Origin: Kribbella pittospori
GTDB taxonomy: Bacteria; Actinomycetota; Actinomycetes; Propionibacteriales; Kribbellaceae
Direction: 5' to 3'
Length of the DNA: 64,000 nt
Assembly: GCF_004331465.1 (NCBI RefSeq)
Contig: NZ_SJKB01000001.1
Location: 806,001 to 870,000, forward strand
Below, piece after piece: positions 43,764-51,450 of this stretch (position 1 is its first letter; every line of letters starts with the position of its first letter). The notes below the pieces were generated by a model. It saw nothing but the letters and a program-made list of their open reading frames with translations, was not told where the DNA came from and ran no database searches. A program made the translations under genes and the position numbers.

Positions 43764-44325
43764 CCGCGACTACGTGGCCGGCGCCTGCGGTCGAACGGAC
43801 CGTGATGACCGGAACTATGGAAGCCAGCCTCGATCCTCTGGCGCCCGAGCACACACCGGCCACCCGGGGCGCTCGAGATGTCCTCGGTCATGAGCTCGGT
43901 TGCAGGCGGATCACTACGTCGGCGCGGCCATCATCTGGCCACGGAACCACCCAGGATCCTCGGTGCCGCCGGGGTGCGGACGTGCCGCACTCACCAACCC
44001 GGCCGTCGGCCGACCTCCACGCCCGAACTGACCGTGGCGAACTCGGCCTCCGGGTAGTTGCTGAGTGCGGCACGTCCGCCCATGCCGCGACGATCCCCGC
44101 GTGGTGCGCGACCACCGCCCGCCACCATCTCACCGGCTGACCGGCCACTCCCCGGCTGGGTGCGGGACGCGACTTTGGGCACGGATCGGTCACGCGGGCC
44201 GGGATTTGGTGGTTGATCGGTGCTCAACGTCGGTAGCGGTCAGTGGGCGACTAGATGCCTGACTCACGAGCGGCCGGGTTCGGGGTGCGTCCTACTGCAC
44301 ATTTTGGTCCGAGATCGTGCCCGGA
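43764..44325. other. Repeat-rich intergenic region without a convincing gene
   Basis: After the PRPP-synthetase-like gene there are about 700 bases in which open frames on both strands have no family character, low-complexity proline/threonine composition and poor starts. The stretch holds copy A of the dispersed repeat at its left and the long inverted repeat at 43976-44079. It could contain the remains of a lost toxin or insertion element, but no recognisable domain survives. Confidence 0.6.
43976..44079. repeat. 18-bp perfect inverted repeat with 68-base loop
   Basis: GCGGACGTGCCGCACTCA (43976-43993) and its exact complement (44062-44079) flank 68 bases. The size resembles a small non-autonomous palindromic element or the ends of a mini transposable element; no target-site duplication could be confirmed. 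Confidence 0.75.
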
Positions 44326-44724
44326 TCAGTCAGGTTCCATGAGTAGGCCCGGCACAACGGGATCTCCTCCACGGATGAACTCCCACATCGCTGCTCGGCC
44401 GAGCTCCACGGAGACCACGTACTCAGCTGGGACCTCCGTGTACGAGCCAAAGTAGTCGAACACGACCATTTTCCCGGTGCCCGAGGATGGACCCACGCTG
44501 TGCACCGAGTTGCCGAGGGCATCGATGAACAGGAGTACGACTCCAGTCTCTGCCAGACCGACGATCAAACTCGAACCGTCGGCTGCCTCAACCTCGATCG
44601 CGAACATGTGGCGGTTCTCCGCCGCTCCTGCCACGTCAGCGAGCAAGGCATCGACGTGCTGCTGAGATCCAACGGCGATGTCGCGCACACTGTCGGCTCC
44701 AGCCCGCACATACCGAACTCGCAA
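44326..44724 (-). CDS. Imm1-family immunity protein (orphan)
   Basis: The product of about 132 residues resembles the Imm1 family that neutralises deaminase or other polymorphic toxins: start VRYVRAGADSVRDIAVGSQQ, GSSLIVGLAETGVVLLFID, MVVFDYFGSYTEVPAEYVVS and the closing AMWEFIRGGDPVVPGLLM. TTG 44724 is my choice because GCGAGGG lies just upstream and yields the family-like MRVRYVRAG start; GTG 44742 and ATG 44883 are alternatives, the latter adding 53 residues without family character. No toxin gene is visible next to it, so it is an orphan, perhaps protecting against toxins of kin. Confidence 0.72.
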   Translation of the reverse strand: MRVRYVRAGADSVRDIAVGSQQHVDALLADVAGAAENRHMFAIEVEAADGSSLIVGLAETGVVLLFIDALGNSVHSVGPSSGTGKMVVFDYFGSYTEVPAEYVVSVELGRAAMWEFIRGGDPVVPGLLMEPD

Positions 44725-44872
44725 GTCACCCTCGCCCTTCACGATCCTTGTTGTCCACGACCGCGCCCGCGCTGCAGCCACGAACGATGGTGATGACCAA
44801 GGTTCGAGGCCCTGACGACCCGGCGGGAGGTGCTCTGGGGCGCGGCGGTGACCTCGCATGCCGGCGACCGTC

Positions 44873-44923
44873 GACTTCATCATGACAAAACGGCAGACTT
44901 GATCGTGATAAACGGCGGAGTTG
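44873..44923. repeat. Tandem 23-bp direct repeat upstream of the rhomboid gene
   Basis: Two imperfect copies, GACTTCATCATGACAAAACGG... (44873-44895) and GACTTGATCGTGATAAACGG... (44896-44918), are followed by a third partial GAGTTG. They lie directly upstream of the -10 box at 44930 and in the 200-base divergent gap between Imm1 and the rhomboid gene. They are locally AT-richer than surroundings. A regulator-binding array is the simplest explanation. Confidence 0.7.
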
Positions 44924-44929
44924 GGGCGC

Positions 44930-44935
44930 TAGGTT
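44930..44935 (+). promoter_or_regulatory. -10 box of the rhomboid-like gene (leaderless)
   Basis: TAGGTT is followed by exactly six bases and the GTG at 44942, the standard geometry for a leaderless actinobacterial mRNA. No ribosome site is present. Confidence 0.6.
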
Positions 44936-44941
44936 CTCGTT

Positions 44942-45535
44942 GTGACTACTAGTACTGCGGCTCGCAAGCCTCTTGCGGCGCTTGCTTTTGGCCCGCGGCG
45001 GCCGTTGCTGACTGGTGTTGTGTTCCTGGTGACACTGGCGTGTGGAATCGCGCAGTTGGTGTATCGGCCGCTGTATGACCACGTCGTGCGGGACCCGTCG
45101 TACATCGACGCCGGCCAGTGGTATCGCCTGCTGACGGGCATGTTCTTTCAGGACGGCTGGGCGTCCGGGCTGGTTTCGAACCTGGTCTTGCTGGCGGTGT
45201 TCGGCACCGTTGCCGAGCGCGTGTTCGGGCGGTGGCGGTGGCTGGTCCTCTACTTCGGCTGCGGATGGTTCGGACAGTTGATGAGCTACCTGTGGCTCAA
45301 CCCGGTGGGCGCGGGCAACTCGATGTGCGTCGCCGGCCTGATCGGCGGCCTGGCTGCGGTGGTTCTTATGGCTCCTAGCCGGTACGGCGTCCTGCCGCCG
45401 CTGCAACTCCGGATCATCGCGCTCGCCGTCCCGGTGCTAGCCGTGGTCGACACGATCCTCCACGACAACCACGGCCTACCCTGCCTACTCGGCATGGCCC
45501 TGGGCTACCTGCTCCTGCCAAACCCCAACCACTGA
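44942..45535 (+). CDS. Rhomboid-like intramembrane serine protease, atypical active site
   Basis: A 197-residue membrane protein with about six hydrophobic helices arranged as in rhomboids: WYRLLTGMFFQDGWASGLVSNL corresponds to the L1/TM2 region, AERVFGRWRWLVLYFGCGWFG to the AE-R motif of TM3, then GAGNSMCVAGLIGGL with candidate nucleophile Ser127 and HDNHGLPCLLGMALGYLL with His177. The usual GASG is changed to GNSM, so proteolytic activity is uncertain although serine and histidine remain. Substrate unknown. It is transcribed away from the Imm1 gene across a tandem repeat. Confidence 0.75.
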   Translation: MTTSTAARKPLAALAFGPRRPLLTGVVFLVTLACGIAQLVYRPLYDHVVRDPSYIDAGQWYRLLTGMFFQDGWASGLVSNLVLLAVFGTVAERVFGRWRWLVLYFGCGWFGQLMSYLWLNPVGAGNSMCVAGLIGGLAAVVLMAPSRYGVLPPLQLRIIALAVPVLAVVDTILHDNHGLPCLLGMALGYLLLPNPNH

Positions 45536-45803
45536 TCGGCAGCTGACCGCCACCGCTCTTCGGAGTCGATCCGAGGCTTCCGGTCCGCGCGATGGTAGGT
45601 GACGCGCAAGGTGAGTAGCATCGCGCGGCCCGCCGGTATCGCGGCGAAACGCACGGTCATCCCCGCGACAGGCAAGAGCCGGTCGTTGGCCGTCGACTTC
45701 GCCGATCTGACCTCCCTAGCCAGAGCTCTCAAACCCGGTGGCACGGTCGCGGTGCTGATCTGTTCCTCCGCTGTCGGAGTCCTCGTTGCGCCGCGTGGGG
45801 TGG
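45536..45803. other. Ambiguous 268-base stretch with overlapping small frames
   Basis: On the plus strand GTG 45599 opens an 88-codon frame (TRKVSSIARPAGIAAKRTV...) with high third-position GC that runs into the convergent hydrolase gene; on the minus strand GTG 45744 opens a 79-codon frame ending at 45505 inside the rhomboid gene. Neither resembles a known family and they exclude each other. One could be a small or decayed gene; I cannot decide. Confidence 0.35.
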
Positions 45804-46631
45804 TTAGTCGTTTGGCGGAGATGGGGCGGGTGGGGGCGGGGTGTGGGTTGGTTCGGGGGAGGTGAGGTTGTTGGTGGCTAGCCAGGTGTCGATGTGGGTC
45901 ATGGTGGTTTGGAGGATGTCGCCGAAGAGGAGCATGTGGTCGGCGTTGGGGATTTCTTGGTACGTCGCGTTGGGGTACTTCGAGGCGGTGGTGCGGCAGA
46001 CTGCTGGGACGACGGTGAGGTCCTGGGCGCCGCCGAAGATCAGGACTGGGCCGGTGATCGCGGCGTAGTCGACGCGGGATGCCTTGCTGCGATCGAGTTG
46101 TGGGAAGGCCATCTCGCAGTACGCGCGGCCCGACTCGCAGACGAGGTCCTTGTACCGCGCGCGGGAGTCCTCCAGCGTCTGTGTGATCCGTCCGCCCACC
46201 TGGAACTTCTCCCAGGTCGGACGGAGCGGCTTGGCCCAGGGGCGCGGCTGGAGGTAGTGGCTCAGGAAGAGTCGGCTCATGGACGGGTACATGGCGAAGA
46301 TCCCGGCGGCCGGGGCTGGGCAAACGCCGATCAGGCCGGCGTGCGGGGTCCGGGCCGCGACGAGCTGGGCGAGTAGCCCGCCCAAGGAGTGTCCGACGAT
46401 CAACGGCGGCGATTCCAGCGACTCACACACCTCGACCAGATCGTCCGCGTAGTCCGTCAGGCTGAGCGTCGCGATCTGCGCCGATCCTTCCTGCAGAGGC
46501 AGCTCGTGATGGCGCAACGTCGGCGTATGAACAACAAACCCACGGGCTTCGAACGCAGCCCGGGCCTCACGGAAGCTGCTCCCGCGACCCCAGGTTCCGT
46601 GAATGAGAACAACATGCTCGACAACGCTCAT
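45804..46631 (-). CDS. Alpha/beta hydrolase with proline-rich tail
   Basis: A 275-residue serine hydrolase of the lysophospholipase/lactonase type: VVLIHGTWGRGSSFREA, nucleophile elbow LIVGHSLGGLLAQ, FGGAQDLTVVPA for the acid and IPNADHMLLFGD for the His. The final 20 residues are a Pro-rich tail (SPEPTHTPPPPAPSPPND), and this end of the gene uses unusual G-rich sequence. The minus-strand upstream box TAGTTT (46644-46639) lies seven bases before the ATG, suggesting a leaderless mRNA. Substrate unknown. It is the last gene inside the two copies of the dispersed repeat. Confidence 0.83.
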   Translation of the reverse strand: MSVVEHVVLIHGTWGRGSSFREARAAFEARGFVVHTPTLRHHELPLQEGSAQIATLSLTDYADDLVEVCESLESPPLIVGHSLGGLLAQLVAARTPHAGLIGVCPAPAAGIFAMYPSMSRLFLSHYLQPRPWAKPLRPTWEKFQVGGRITQTLEDSRARYKDLVCESGRAYCEMAFPQLDRSKASRVDYAAITGPVLIFGGAQDLTVVPAVCRTTASKYPNATYQEIPNADHMLLFGDILQTTMTHIDTWLATNNLTSPEPTHTPPPPAPSPPND

Positions 46632-46850
46632 GCCGCCGAAACTATCCGACCCGGGGGAGCGGGCCGATCAACCCGGTCCGGTCGCCGGCCGCGAGTCGGA
46701 TGCTCCGTCGCCTCACCGGTCCACCAGCTCAGTGACTCCACGGGTGTACGGCCGTGCGGGGAGGTCGGTACGGGCGGTCCGCGTGGGGGACTACTCCCGT
46801 CGCGATCCGCTTGGTTGATCGCGGGTGTGGTGGCGGGCACGGCGGTTGGT

Positions 46851-46980
46851 GCGGGCGGTAGCCCGCGAAATCCGGCGGTAGCCGGCGAGGGGAAGGACGG
46901 CGACAAGCCGGGGGTGGGTTGGACCCTCGCGCGTAGCGCGGCGACGCAGGAGCCGGGCGTAGCAGCGCGTGGGTTGGACC
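46851..46980 (+). repeat. Dispersed intergenic repeat, copy B
   Basis: Plus-strand partner of 43632-43763. It begins GCGGGCGGTAGCCCGC, passes through CCGGCGGTAGCCGGC, GGACGGCGACAAGCCGGGGG and GTGGGTTGGACC, and ends with a second GCGTGGGTTGGACC. It lies in the 408-base divergent gap 46632-47039, which otherwise holds only promoters and the tandem repeat below. Confidence 0.7.
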
Positions 46981-47006
46981 CTCGCGCGTAGTGCGGCGAC
47001 GGAGGG
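46914..47006. repeat. Tandem direct repeat before the Gfo/Idh gene
   Basis: GTGGGTTGGACCCTCGCGCG followed by TAGCGCGGCGACG occurs at 46914 and again at 46969 with two differences over about 37 bases (period 55), then a short third GGGTTGGA at 47004. The first copy overlaps the end of dispersed repeat B. Inner CGCG/GCGC runs could form hairpins. Confidence 0.75.
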
Positions 47007-47039
47007 TTGGACGCAGCACCGCGTGGGAGGATCAGTTGC

Positions 47040-48161
47040 ATGGCTGATGCGGTGCGGATGGGTGTTGTTGGGGCGGGGAGCATCTCGGTGCGGGGGCTTC
47101 TTCCGCATTTGGGGCAGGCGGATCTGGCGGGCCAGGTGAAGCTGGCGGCGGTGTGTGATCCGGTGCCGGGGCGGGCTGAGGCGGCAGCTGAGAAGTTCGG
47201 GGTGGAGCAGGGGTTCACGGAGTACGAGGACCTGCTGGCCCGGGGTGACGTCGATGCCGTGACGATTGCTTCGCCGATCGGGTTGCACTACGAGCAGGGC
47301 AAGCTGGCGTTGCAGGCCGGGAAGCATGTGCACTTCAACAAGACCATGACGATCACCGTCGCCGAGGCGACGGAGCTCATTGAGCTTGCCGCGGCGAACG
47401 ATCTGCGGATTGTTGCCTCGCCGGGGGAGATGCTGCGTCCGCATCATGTCCGGACGCGTGAGTTGATTGCCGAGGGTGCCATCGGGACGTTGTCGTGGGT
47501 GAGTTGTGGCGCGGCGTTCGGCACCTATCACGAGGACGAGTCGGTGCGCAGCGGCAGCGACGTACTGACGAACATCGATCCGTCTTGGTACTTCCGCAAG
47601 CCCGGTGGCGGACCGATGTACGACATGACGGTGTACGGGCTGCACGCCGTGACCGGGATCCTCGGGCCGGCTGAGCGCGTGACGGCGATGTCCGGCGTAC
47701 GAATCCCCGTCCGGACAAGCGGAGGGACGGATGTACGCACGGACGCCGACGACAACACCATCGTGCTGATCGATTTCGGCGACAACCTGTTCTGCGTCGC
47801 GACCGGGACTGCCGCGGGAGGGATGCGAGGCGGCTTCGGCGGTGCGTACTACGGGACGAAGGGGACGATCGACGGCCTGCTGCTCAACGATGAGCCGTTC
47901 GACTTCCCCAACCGCAACCCCGCCGAACTCGCGCCGCGTGGGCCAGGCAACCAGGCACTGCTTCCGCACGTGACCGGTGTGCACCGCGAGATCGAGGAGC
48001 AGCATGTGTACGAGGACGTCATGCAGTTGGTCGACTGGGTCCGCGAAGGCAAGCCCTCGATCGTCACCGCCGAACACGCGCGCCACGTGATCGACATCAT
48101 CGAGTCCGCGTACGAAGCCTCCGCAACCGGTCAGACGCAGAACCTCACGACCACGTTCTGA
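47040..48161 (+). CDS. Gfo/Idh/MocA-family oxidoreductase
   Basis: A 373-residue NAD(P)-dependent sugar oxidoreductase. The Rossmann start is MGVVGAGSISVRGLLPHL, followed by LAAVCDPVPGRAEAAAEKFG and the family catalytic region near HFNKTMTITVAEATELI, in which the usual EKP Lys is present in a FNKTM variant; YDMTVYGLHAVTGILGP forms the C-terminal sheet. It probably oxidises or isomerises a sugar or inositol derivative. ATG 47040 has GGGAGGA eight bases upstream. Convergent with the amidohydrolase gene, 23 bases apart. Confidence 0.88.
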   Translation: MADAVRMGVVGAGSISVRGLLPHLGQADLAGQVKLAAVCDPVPGRAEAAAEKFGVEQGFTEYEDLLARGDVDAVTIASPIGLHYEQGKLALQAGKHVHFNKTMTITVAEATELIELAAANDLRIVASPGEMLRPHHVRTRELIAEGAIGTLSWVSCGAAFGTYHEDESVRSGSDVLTNIDPSWYFRKPGGGPMYDMTVYGLHAVTGILGPAERVTAMSGVRIPVRTSGGTDVRTDADDNTIVLIDFGDNLFCVATGTAAGGMRGGFGGAYYGTKGTIDGLLLNDEPFDFPNRNPAELAPRGPGNQALLPHVTGVHREIEEQHVYEDVMQLVDWVREGKPSIVTAEHARHVIDIIESAYEASATGQTQNLTTTF

Positions 48162-48184
48162 CAGATCACGGAGGCCCAAAGGCA

Positions 48185-51100
48185 TCAGCCCTCGCAGCAC
48201 ACCCTGTGCAGCCACTCAGGTTCGTGCCACCAGTAGGTGCTGTCGTGTGAGTGCGCCTGCTCGCGCGTGAGCGGAGTCGGTGCATCAGCAGGAGCCGGTA
48301 CGGCGGCCGTCGTCCGCGCACCACCGGCGTACGGCGCGAGCAGGTCGTCGACCGTGTGCAGTTTGCCGGCGACCATCACCCGGTCGACCGCGGCGGCGAC
48401 CCGGATGTCGGCCAGCGGATCGCCGGTGACGAAGGACAGATCCGCCTGGGCGCCGGGTTTGATCACGCCGAGCTTGTCCTCGAGGTTCAACCACCGCGCC
48501 GGATTCCGTGTCGCGGTCGTCAGAGCCTCGTACGGCGTGAAGCCGCCGGCGACCATCGATCGCAGGTTGGCGTGCGTTGACACCGCGATGTTGTCGAGCG
48601 GGCTGTCGGTGCCGCAGATCACGAATCCGCCGCCGCGGTGAATCCGCAGCACCATGTCGACGTTCCCACGCAGCAGTTCGCGTGTCGTCACGCCCGCCGG
48701 TCCGGCCGCTGTGTTGACCTCGGTCTGCAGAGCGGCGTACTCCCAGGTCGGGAACAGCGTGGTCGTACGTCGGTCGGTCAGCAGCGATGGATCGTCGACA
48801 TGCGCCATCGTCGAGTTGAACAGCGTCGGCGTGACCGACAGCCCGGCCTTGGTGAACAGCGTGACGACATCGGCGTACGCGCGACCCAGCCGGCTGACCG
48901 TGTGCGAGTACCCCAGCCGGTTCGTCGCGCCGGTATGCTCCATTCCATCCATGCCGAGGTGCTCGGCCGGGTAGAGGTAATGCGACGACAGTTGCAGTCC
49001 GAGTCGGTGGACGGCGGCGATCGCGCGACGCTGGTAGTCGATCGGCAAGCGCACATACGTCTTCACCAGGTCGTACGCAAGACCCTCGACCCGGTCGAGT
49101 TCCAGACCGAGTTGCCGCACCGACAGCGTCGGCCGCATGAAGTTGTAGTAGACCCGCGACCCGTCGATCGCCTCACCGGTCGCGAAGTACCGCGGCCCGA
49201 CCAACGATCCGTGGGCGAGCGCCTCCCGCGTCTCCTGCATCTGGTACGCCGGATCGCCGGGCGACCGCGTGCTTGTGATGCCGTACGACAACCACAGGTT
49301 GCCCTGCCGCGCACCCCACGCCCGCCCGCGCAGATGCCAGTGATTGTGCGCATCGATCAACCCAGGCATCACCGTCAGTTCCGACGCATCGATGTCCGCC
49401 CGGCCCTGATGCGGTCGTACGGCGGCAATCCGCGACCCATCCAGTACGACGTCGACGTCGCGGCGCAGCGTGGTCGCGCGGCCGTCCCAGAGGGCGCCGG
49501 CGTGGATCGTGATGTGCTGGTTGACAATCGCCCGGCGCCACTGCAGGTCGAGCTTGATCGTCTGCGGGCGAGAGCCGCGCAGACTCGTGCGCCGCAGCCG
49601 GCCGTTGTTCAGGTAGAGCAGAGTCTCGTTGTCCTGCCAGACCGGTGAGTCAGTCACCTCATCGGTGATCGCCCTCGGCTCGGCGGTGAACCGGCCGCGT
49701 TTGTCGACGGGAGCGACGTACAGCAGGCTCTCGACGACGAAGGCGAGTTGCTTGCCGTCGGGGGAGAAGACCGGGCCGTCGTCGCCGCGGGTGGCCAGTG
49801 AGCGGAACGGCATCGGCTCGACGTACTCGAGTGCTGTCGTGGCGACGTCGACGTACAGGAGTTGGCTGGTGCCTTCGCGGAACCGCTTGGAGAACGGCTT
49901 GACCGCCGCCAGCACGATCGTCTTCCCGTCCCGGGACCAGCTCACCCGGCCGGGCTGGAACAGCGGCGGCGTCAGCTGCCGGACCTGGCCGGAGGAGAGA
50001 TCGAGAACCCAGGCGATCCCGTCCTGGTCCTGGTACGCGACCTGCTTCCCGTCGGGGGAGAACCGCGGTGCGGTCTGTGCCCCGGGCAACGACGAGAGCT
50101 TGCTGTCGGCACCGGTCTTCAGGTCATGCAGCCAGAGATCCGCGGTCCCGTCCCGATCGCTCGCGTACAGCAGCTTGCTGCCGTCCGGCGAGAAGTCGGG
50201 ATCCGAGTTGAAGTAGCCATCGGCAACCAGTTGGCGTGGTTGCCCTCGGCCACTCGTTGCCGCCAGCCACAACGCGTTCAGCGACCGGAACGCGATCCAC
50301 TCGCCGTCCGGCGACACGGCCGGGCAGGCGATGCCGAGTACCGGCCGGCGCGCGGTTGACTCGAGGTCCGGCACCTTCGGCCGTGGCCGCTTCGCCGTCA
50401 CGGGGACGGTCGCGGTGAACGGTACGACGGTGTGCGCGCCGCCGACGCTATGACGCAGTACGTGTCCGTCGGCGGTGTAGAAGACGTCGTTCGCCGAAGC
50501 CCACGAGGGCGGTACGGCGAACACGTCCTTCCCGCTCGTCACCTTCTCCTCGCCGACGACCAGGTCACACACCGGACCCGCCAGCCGGACGTACGCCAGT
50601 TGACCAGTGGGAGAATACGCCGGTCCGTACAAAGTAGTCCCGGTCTCTGCGGCGACCAGTGTCGTACGCGCACCGGTGCTGAGGTCGAGTTGGGCGATCG
50701 AGGCGGCGTCGACGGTGAAGGCGATCTTCGTGCCATCGGGGGAGACGGCGGGCTCGGCCTCATCGGTCGGGTCGTCGGTGAGGGCGACGATCTTGCCGTC
50801 GGACAGGTTGAGCCGGTGGACGCCGTAGCTGCCGTTGCCGCCGCGGTCGGAGGAGAAGACGATCGACCGGCCGTCCGGCGTGAAGTGCGGCTCGCGGTGG
50901 TCGTATCTGCCGCTGGTCAGTTGGCGGAGGCCGCGGCCGTCGGGGTCGATTGTCCACAGGTGGAAGTTGCCGTCGCGGTACGACTGGAAGACGATCCGCC
51001 GGCCGTCCGGCGACCAGCGTGGTCTGGTCGCGTCCTGCAGGTCGTCGGTCAGCCGGCGCGACTCGCCGCCCGCGGCCGGTGTCACCCAGATCGCGGTGAC

Positions 51101-51310
51101 CAGGTCGAACGCCAGCCAGCGGCCGTCGGGTGAGACCGAGACCATGAAGTTGGTGCCCTCCGACAACAGGGCTTGATTGCCGGCCGCCTGAGCAGGAGAA
51201 GTGGCGGAGGTTGTTGTGGTGGTGACCGCGGCCAGACCACCGGTGAGCTGCAGGGCGCGGCGCCGCGAAATGCTCCAGGATCCGGGGGTTGCTGCGTCGT
51301 CATGAGGCAC
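48185..51310 (-). CDS. TolB-propeller/amidohydrolase exported protein
   Basis: A 1041-residue protein in three parts: a Tat-like signal (SISRRRALQLTGGLAAVTTT), a TolB/PD40 beta-propeller region (about 45-590; repeats like FSPDGKQVAY and WSPDGRRIVFQS recur many times), and a C-terminal amidohydrolase (about 610-1010). Metal-site elements are PGLIDAHNHWHLRG, LVKTYVRLP (bridging Lys), LSSHYLYPAEH, MEHTG and GTDSPLDN. It is likely secreted and hydrolyses a cyclic amide or peptide-like substrate; the propeller may hold substrate or cell wall. GTG 51310 (VPHDDAATPGSWS) is preferred over a start 14 codons earlier because it places the twin-arginine region near the N-terminus. Confidence 0.87.
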   Translation of the reverse strand: MPHDDAATPGSWSISRRRALQLTGGLAAVTTTTTSATSPAQAAGNQALLSEGTNFMVSVSPDGRWLAFDLVTAIWVTPAAGGESRRLTDDLQDATRPRWSPDGRRIVFQSYRDGNFHLWTIDPDGRGLRQLTSGRYDHREPHFTPDGRSIVFSSDRGGNGSYGVHRLNLSDGKIVALTDDPTDEAEPAVSPDGTKIAFTVDAASIAQLDLSTGARTTLVAAETGTTLYGPAYSPTGQLAYVRLAGPVCDLVVGEEKVTSGKDVFAVPPSWASANDVFYTADGHVLRHSVGGAHTVVPFTATVPVTAKRPRPKVPDLESTARRPVLGIACPAVSPDGEWIAFRSLNALWLAATSGRGQPRQLVADGYFNSDPDFSPDGSKLLYASDRDGTADLWLHDLKTGADSKLSSLPGAQTAPRFSPDGKQVAYQDQDGIAWVLDLSSGQVRQLTPPLFQPGRVSWSRDGKTIVLAAVKPFSKRFREGTSQLLYVDVATTALEYVEPMPFRSLATRGDDGPVFSPDGKQLAFVVESLLYVAPVDKRGRFTAEPRAITDEVTDSPVWQDNETLLYLNNGRLRRTSLRGSRPQTIKLDLQWRRAIVNQHITIHAGALWDGRATTLRRDVDVVLDGSRIAAVRPHQGRADIDASELTVMPGLIDAHNHWHLRGRAWGARQGNLWLSYGITSTRSPGDPAYQMQETREALAHGSLVGPRYFATGEAIDGSRVYYNFMRPTLSVRQLGLELDRVEGLAYDLVKTYVRLPIDYQRRAIAAVHRLGLQLSSHYLYPAEHLGMDGMEHTGATNRLGYSHTVSRLGRAYADVVTLFTKAGLSVTPTLFNSTMAHVDDPSLLTDRRTTTLFPTWEYAALQTEVNTAAGPAGVTTRELLRGNVDMVLRIHRGGGFVICGTDSPLDNIAVSTHANLRSMVAGGFTPYEALTTATRNPARWLNLEDKLGVIKPGAQADLSFVTGDPLADIRVAAAVDRVMVAGKLHTVDDLLAPYAGGARTTAAVPAPADAPTPLTREQAHSHDSTYWWHEPEWLHRVCCEG

Positions 51311-51450
51311 GATGCGATTCCAATCCCTAGGGGGCGGTGGGATCTCACACAATCTGCCAGGACCGTCGATAGTCCACGATCCTGACCGGCGGGTTGATCG
51401 CCCAACGGCCCGTGCGCTGCGACGAACGGTGAACGTCTATCGTCTGCGCC

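Noticed and set aside
43646..44140. 164-codon plus-strand frame in the spacer
   Set aside because: Low-complexity Pro/Thr/Ala composition, begins inside dispersed repeat A and crosses the inverted repeat; no recognisable family.
44800..44830. GGTTCGAGGCCC resembling a tRNA T-loop
   Set aside because: No acceptor, D or anticodon stem can be formed around it on either strand.
44743..44883. Longer start for the Imm1 gene at ATG 44883
   Set aside because: The extra 53 residues are Arg/Pro-rich without Imm1 similarity, and the ATG lies inside the tandem repeat.
43621..47039. Insertion sequence or integrated element with transposase
   Set aside because: Repeats are present, but no transposase, integrase or flanking target duplication is recognisable.
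48638..49648. 336-codon plus-strand frame
   Set aside because: Shadow of the amidohydrolase gene; no family motif and arginine/glutamine-rich composition typical of antisense frames in high-GC DNA.
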